Source: Chitinophagaceae bacterium
GTDB taxonomy: Bacteria > Bacteroidota > Bacteroidia > Chitinophagales > Chitinophagaceae
Assembly (NCBI GenBank): GCA_016787105.1
Contig: JAEUVI010000302.1
Location: 1-6,696, forward strand
DNA length: 6,696 bases
Reading direction: 5' to 3'
The notes under the pieces are model-generated. The model saw only the letters and a list, made by a program, of their open reading frames with translations, was not told where the DNA came from and ran no database searches. Made by a program: the position numbers and the translations under genes. Positions 5,576-6,696 of this stretch are shown here, piece by piece (within the stretch, counting starts at the first letter, position 1; the number at the start of each line of letters is the position of its first letter).

Positions 5576-6481
5576 ATGAAAAAAACAAACCGAAGAGAAG
5601 CCCTGAAACAGATTGCTACCAGTGCTGTAGCCATAGGATCGGTATCTGCTCTTTCCGCTTCGCCCCACTCTATTCCTGAAGAAGAAAACGATAAGGCTTT
5701 GAAACTAAAAGGAAATATCAATCATTCAGTTTGTCAATGGTGCTATGGTTTTTTACCGGTTGAAGAATTGTGCCAGGTAGTTAAAAAGATTGGATTTGGC
5801 GCCATTGATCTGATGGGGCCAAAAGACTGGCCGACACTTCAGAAATACGGCCTGTACAGTTCCATGTGTTACATTGACGGTAACGTAAGCCTTACAGAAG
5901 GTTTTAACGATAAAAAATTCCATGATAAATTAGTAAAGAGTTACGAAGAAATAATTCCATTAATGGTGAAAGCCGGCTACAAAGATGTAATCTGCTTCAG
6001 CGGCAACCGCAATGGAATGGATGACGAGACTGGTTTGAAAAACTGCGCTGAAGGATTGAAAAGAATAATGCCACTGGCTGAAAAAAATGGCATTACAGTT
6101 CATATGGAATTATTGAACAGCAAGGTAGATCACAAGGACTATATGTGCGACAAAACTCCATGGGGAGTAGAGTTAGCCAAAAGAACAGGCTCACCTAATT
6201 TTAAACTGCTTTATGATATATATCATATGCAGATAGATGAAGGTGATGTAATCCGTACCATAAGGGATAATCATGAGTATATTGGCCATTATCATACAGG
6301 CGGAGTACCGGGCAGGCATATAATAGATGAATCGCAGGAGCTGTATTATCCAGCTATTATGAAAGCTATCCTGGAAACAGGATATAAAGGATATGTAGCG
6401 CAGGAGTTTATTCCGAACGAAAAGGATAATGCGGCGAAAATAGCTGCATTAAAGAAAGCGGTGAAGATTTGTGATGTTTGA
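5576..6481 (+). CDS. Tat-exported TIM-barrel isomerase, hydroxypyruvate-isomerase-like
   Basis: This 301-residue protein is a TIM-barrel (PF01261) member close to the hydroxypyruvate isomerase group. It begins MKKTNRREALKQ, with the twin arginines at 6-7 followed by a hydrophobic stretch to about residue 28 (AIGSVSALSA), which is a Tat signal; there is no lipobox Cys, so a soluble periplasmic protein is expected. Metal and active-site residues stand in the usual order: Glu178 in VHMELLNS, Asp214 in LLYDIYHMQ, His240 in GHYHTGG and Glu277 in AQEFIP; Arg247 in PGRH is also typical. True hydroxypyruvate isomerases are cytoplasmic and about 260 residues, so the exported location argues for another carbonyl-sugar substrate here. 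It follows the permease by 38 bp and is probably co-transcribed. Function beyond isomerase/epimerase fold is inferred. Confidence 0.88.
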   Translation: MKKTNRREALKQIATSAVAIGSVSALSASPHSIPEEENDKALKLKGNINHSVCQWCYGFLPVEELCQVVKKIGFGAIDLMGPKDWPTLQKYGLYSSMCYIDGNVSLTEGFNDKKFHDKLVKSYEEIIPLMVKAGYKDVICFSGNRNGMDDETGLKNCAEGLKRIMPLAEKNGITVHMELLNSKVDHKDYMCDKTPWGVELAKRTGSPNFKLLYDIYHMQIDEGDVIRTIRDNHEYIGHYHTGGVPGRHIIDESQELYYPAIMKAILETGYKGYVAQEFIPNEKDNAAKIAALKKAVKICDV

Positions 6482-6483
6482 TC

Positions 6484-6511
6484 GTGAATGGTCAATGGTG
6501 AATAGTGAATA
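6484..6511. repeat. Four degenerate heptamers, inverted relative to the downstream array
   Basis: The bases split exactly into GTGAATG, GTCAATG, GTGAATA and GTGAATA. Read on the minus strand these are TATTCAC, TATTCAC, CATTGAC and CATTCAC, all variants of YATTSAC. The unit matches the TATTGAC repeat at 6566-6696 but in opposite orientation. It begins two bases after the isomerase stop codon. Confidence 0.75.
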
Positions 6512-6540
6512 AACTGTTTACTGTTGAAAAGTTTATTCAC
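6505..6540. repeat. Perfect 11-bp inverted repeat / hairpin downstream of the isomerase
   Basis: GTGAATAAACT (6505-6515) and AGTTTATTCAC (6530-6540) are exact reverse complements around a 14-nt loop. The left arm is built from the fourth degenerate heptamer and the right arm contains a TATTCAC unit at 6534-6540. No T-run follows on the plus strand, so it is not a standard intrinsic terminator, although it could protect or end the transcript. A second small near-palindrome, CGTAATTTACG, follows at 6540-6550. Confidence 0.7.
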
Positions 6541-6565
6541 GTAATTTACGCCTCCCCTAACCATT

Positions 6566-6696
6566 ATTGACTATTGACTATTGACTATTGACTATTGACT
6601 ATTGACTATTGACTATTGACTATTGACTATTGACTATTGACTATTGACTATTGACTATTGACTATTGACTATTGACTATTGACTATTGACTATTGA
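6566..6696. repeat. Perfect heptanucleotide tandem array, cut by the window end
   Basis: The unit ATTGACT (equivalently TATTGAC) repeats without a single change for 18 full copies plus five bases and continues past the last base. All reading frames are closed: TGA recurs on the plus strand and TAG on the minus strand, so the array is non-coding. There are no spacers, so it is not a CRISPR array. The region 6482-6696 contains no gene. Confidence 0.97.

Noticed and set aside
6346..6564. Minus-strand open frame of 72 codons overlapping the isomerase end and the repeat region
   Set aside because: Its N-terminal half is a translation of the heptamer and hairpin repeats and the rest is antisense to a well-supported gene; no family signal.
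6566..6696. CRISPR array
   Set aside because: The repeated unit is only 7 bp and there are no unique spacers or cas genes; this is a simple tandem repeat.

Overview
The window looks like a chromosomal stretch from a member of the Bacteroidota, most likely near the Chitinophagaceae. This is an inference from style rather than from a marker gene. The non-coding DNA is AT-rich, most starts lack a Shine-Dalgarno site, a TAnnTTTG-type promoter box is present, and there are short lipoproteins with Cys at residue 17. The gene families (DUF1080, paired TIM-barrel sugar isomerases, a Gfo/Idh/MocA oxidoreductase, a fucose-permease-type transporter) are typical of that phylum.

Layout. Bases 2-163 hold the 3' end of an unrecognised plus-strand gene. 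It converges on a strong, symmetrical hairpin (188-223) that can terminate transcription from both sides. From 242 to 4171 five genes lie on the minus strand, read from high to low coordinates: a Gfo/Idh/MocA oxidoreductase, a GxxExxY-family gene, a cytoplasmic TIM-barrel sugar isomerase/epimerase, a lipoprotein c-type cytochrome, and a DUF1080 (3-keto-disaccharide hydrolase family) lipoprotein. A 121-bp divergent spacer (4172-4292) separates them from two plus-strand genes: an MFS sugar permease and a Tat-exported isomerase of the hydroxypyruvate-isomerase type. After 6481 there is no gene. This tail holds degenerate inverted heptamers, a hairpin, and then a perfect TATTGAC tandem array that runs off the window end.

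How the genes may work together. DUF1080 proteins, Gfo/Idh/MocA enzymes and TIM-barrel isomerases are associated with bacterial glycoside breakdown through 3-keto-sugar intermediates. The locus can be read as an envelope-plus-cytoplasm version of this. Surface or periplasmic steps would be carried by the DUF1080 lipoprotein, the Tat-exported isomerase and the cytochrome as electron carrier. The permease would handle import, and the cytoplasmic oxidoreductase and isomerase would finish the sugar. No flavin-dependent glycoside 3-dehydrogenase is visible here, so the oxidation step is unassigned. Substrate and individual reactions are inferred, not shown.

The two parts not explained by metabolism are the GxxExxY gene, which is bounded by inverted clusters of an 8-nt CGC-rich unit and fills the gap between two operon genes almost exactly, and the heptamer repeat region at the right edge.
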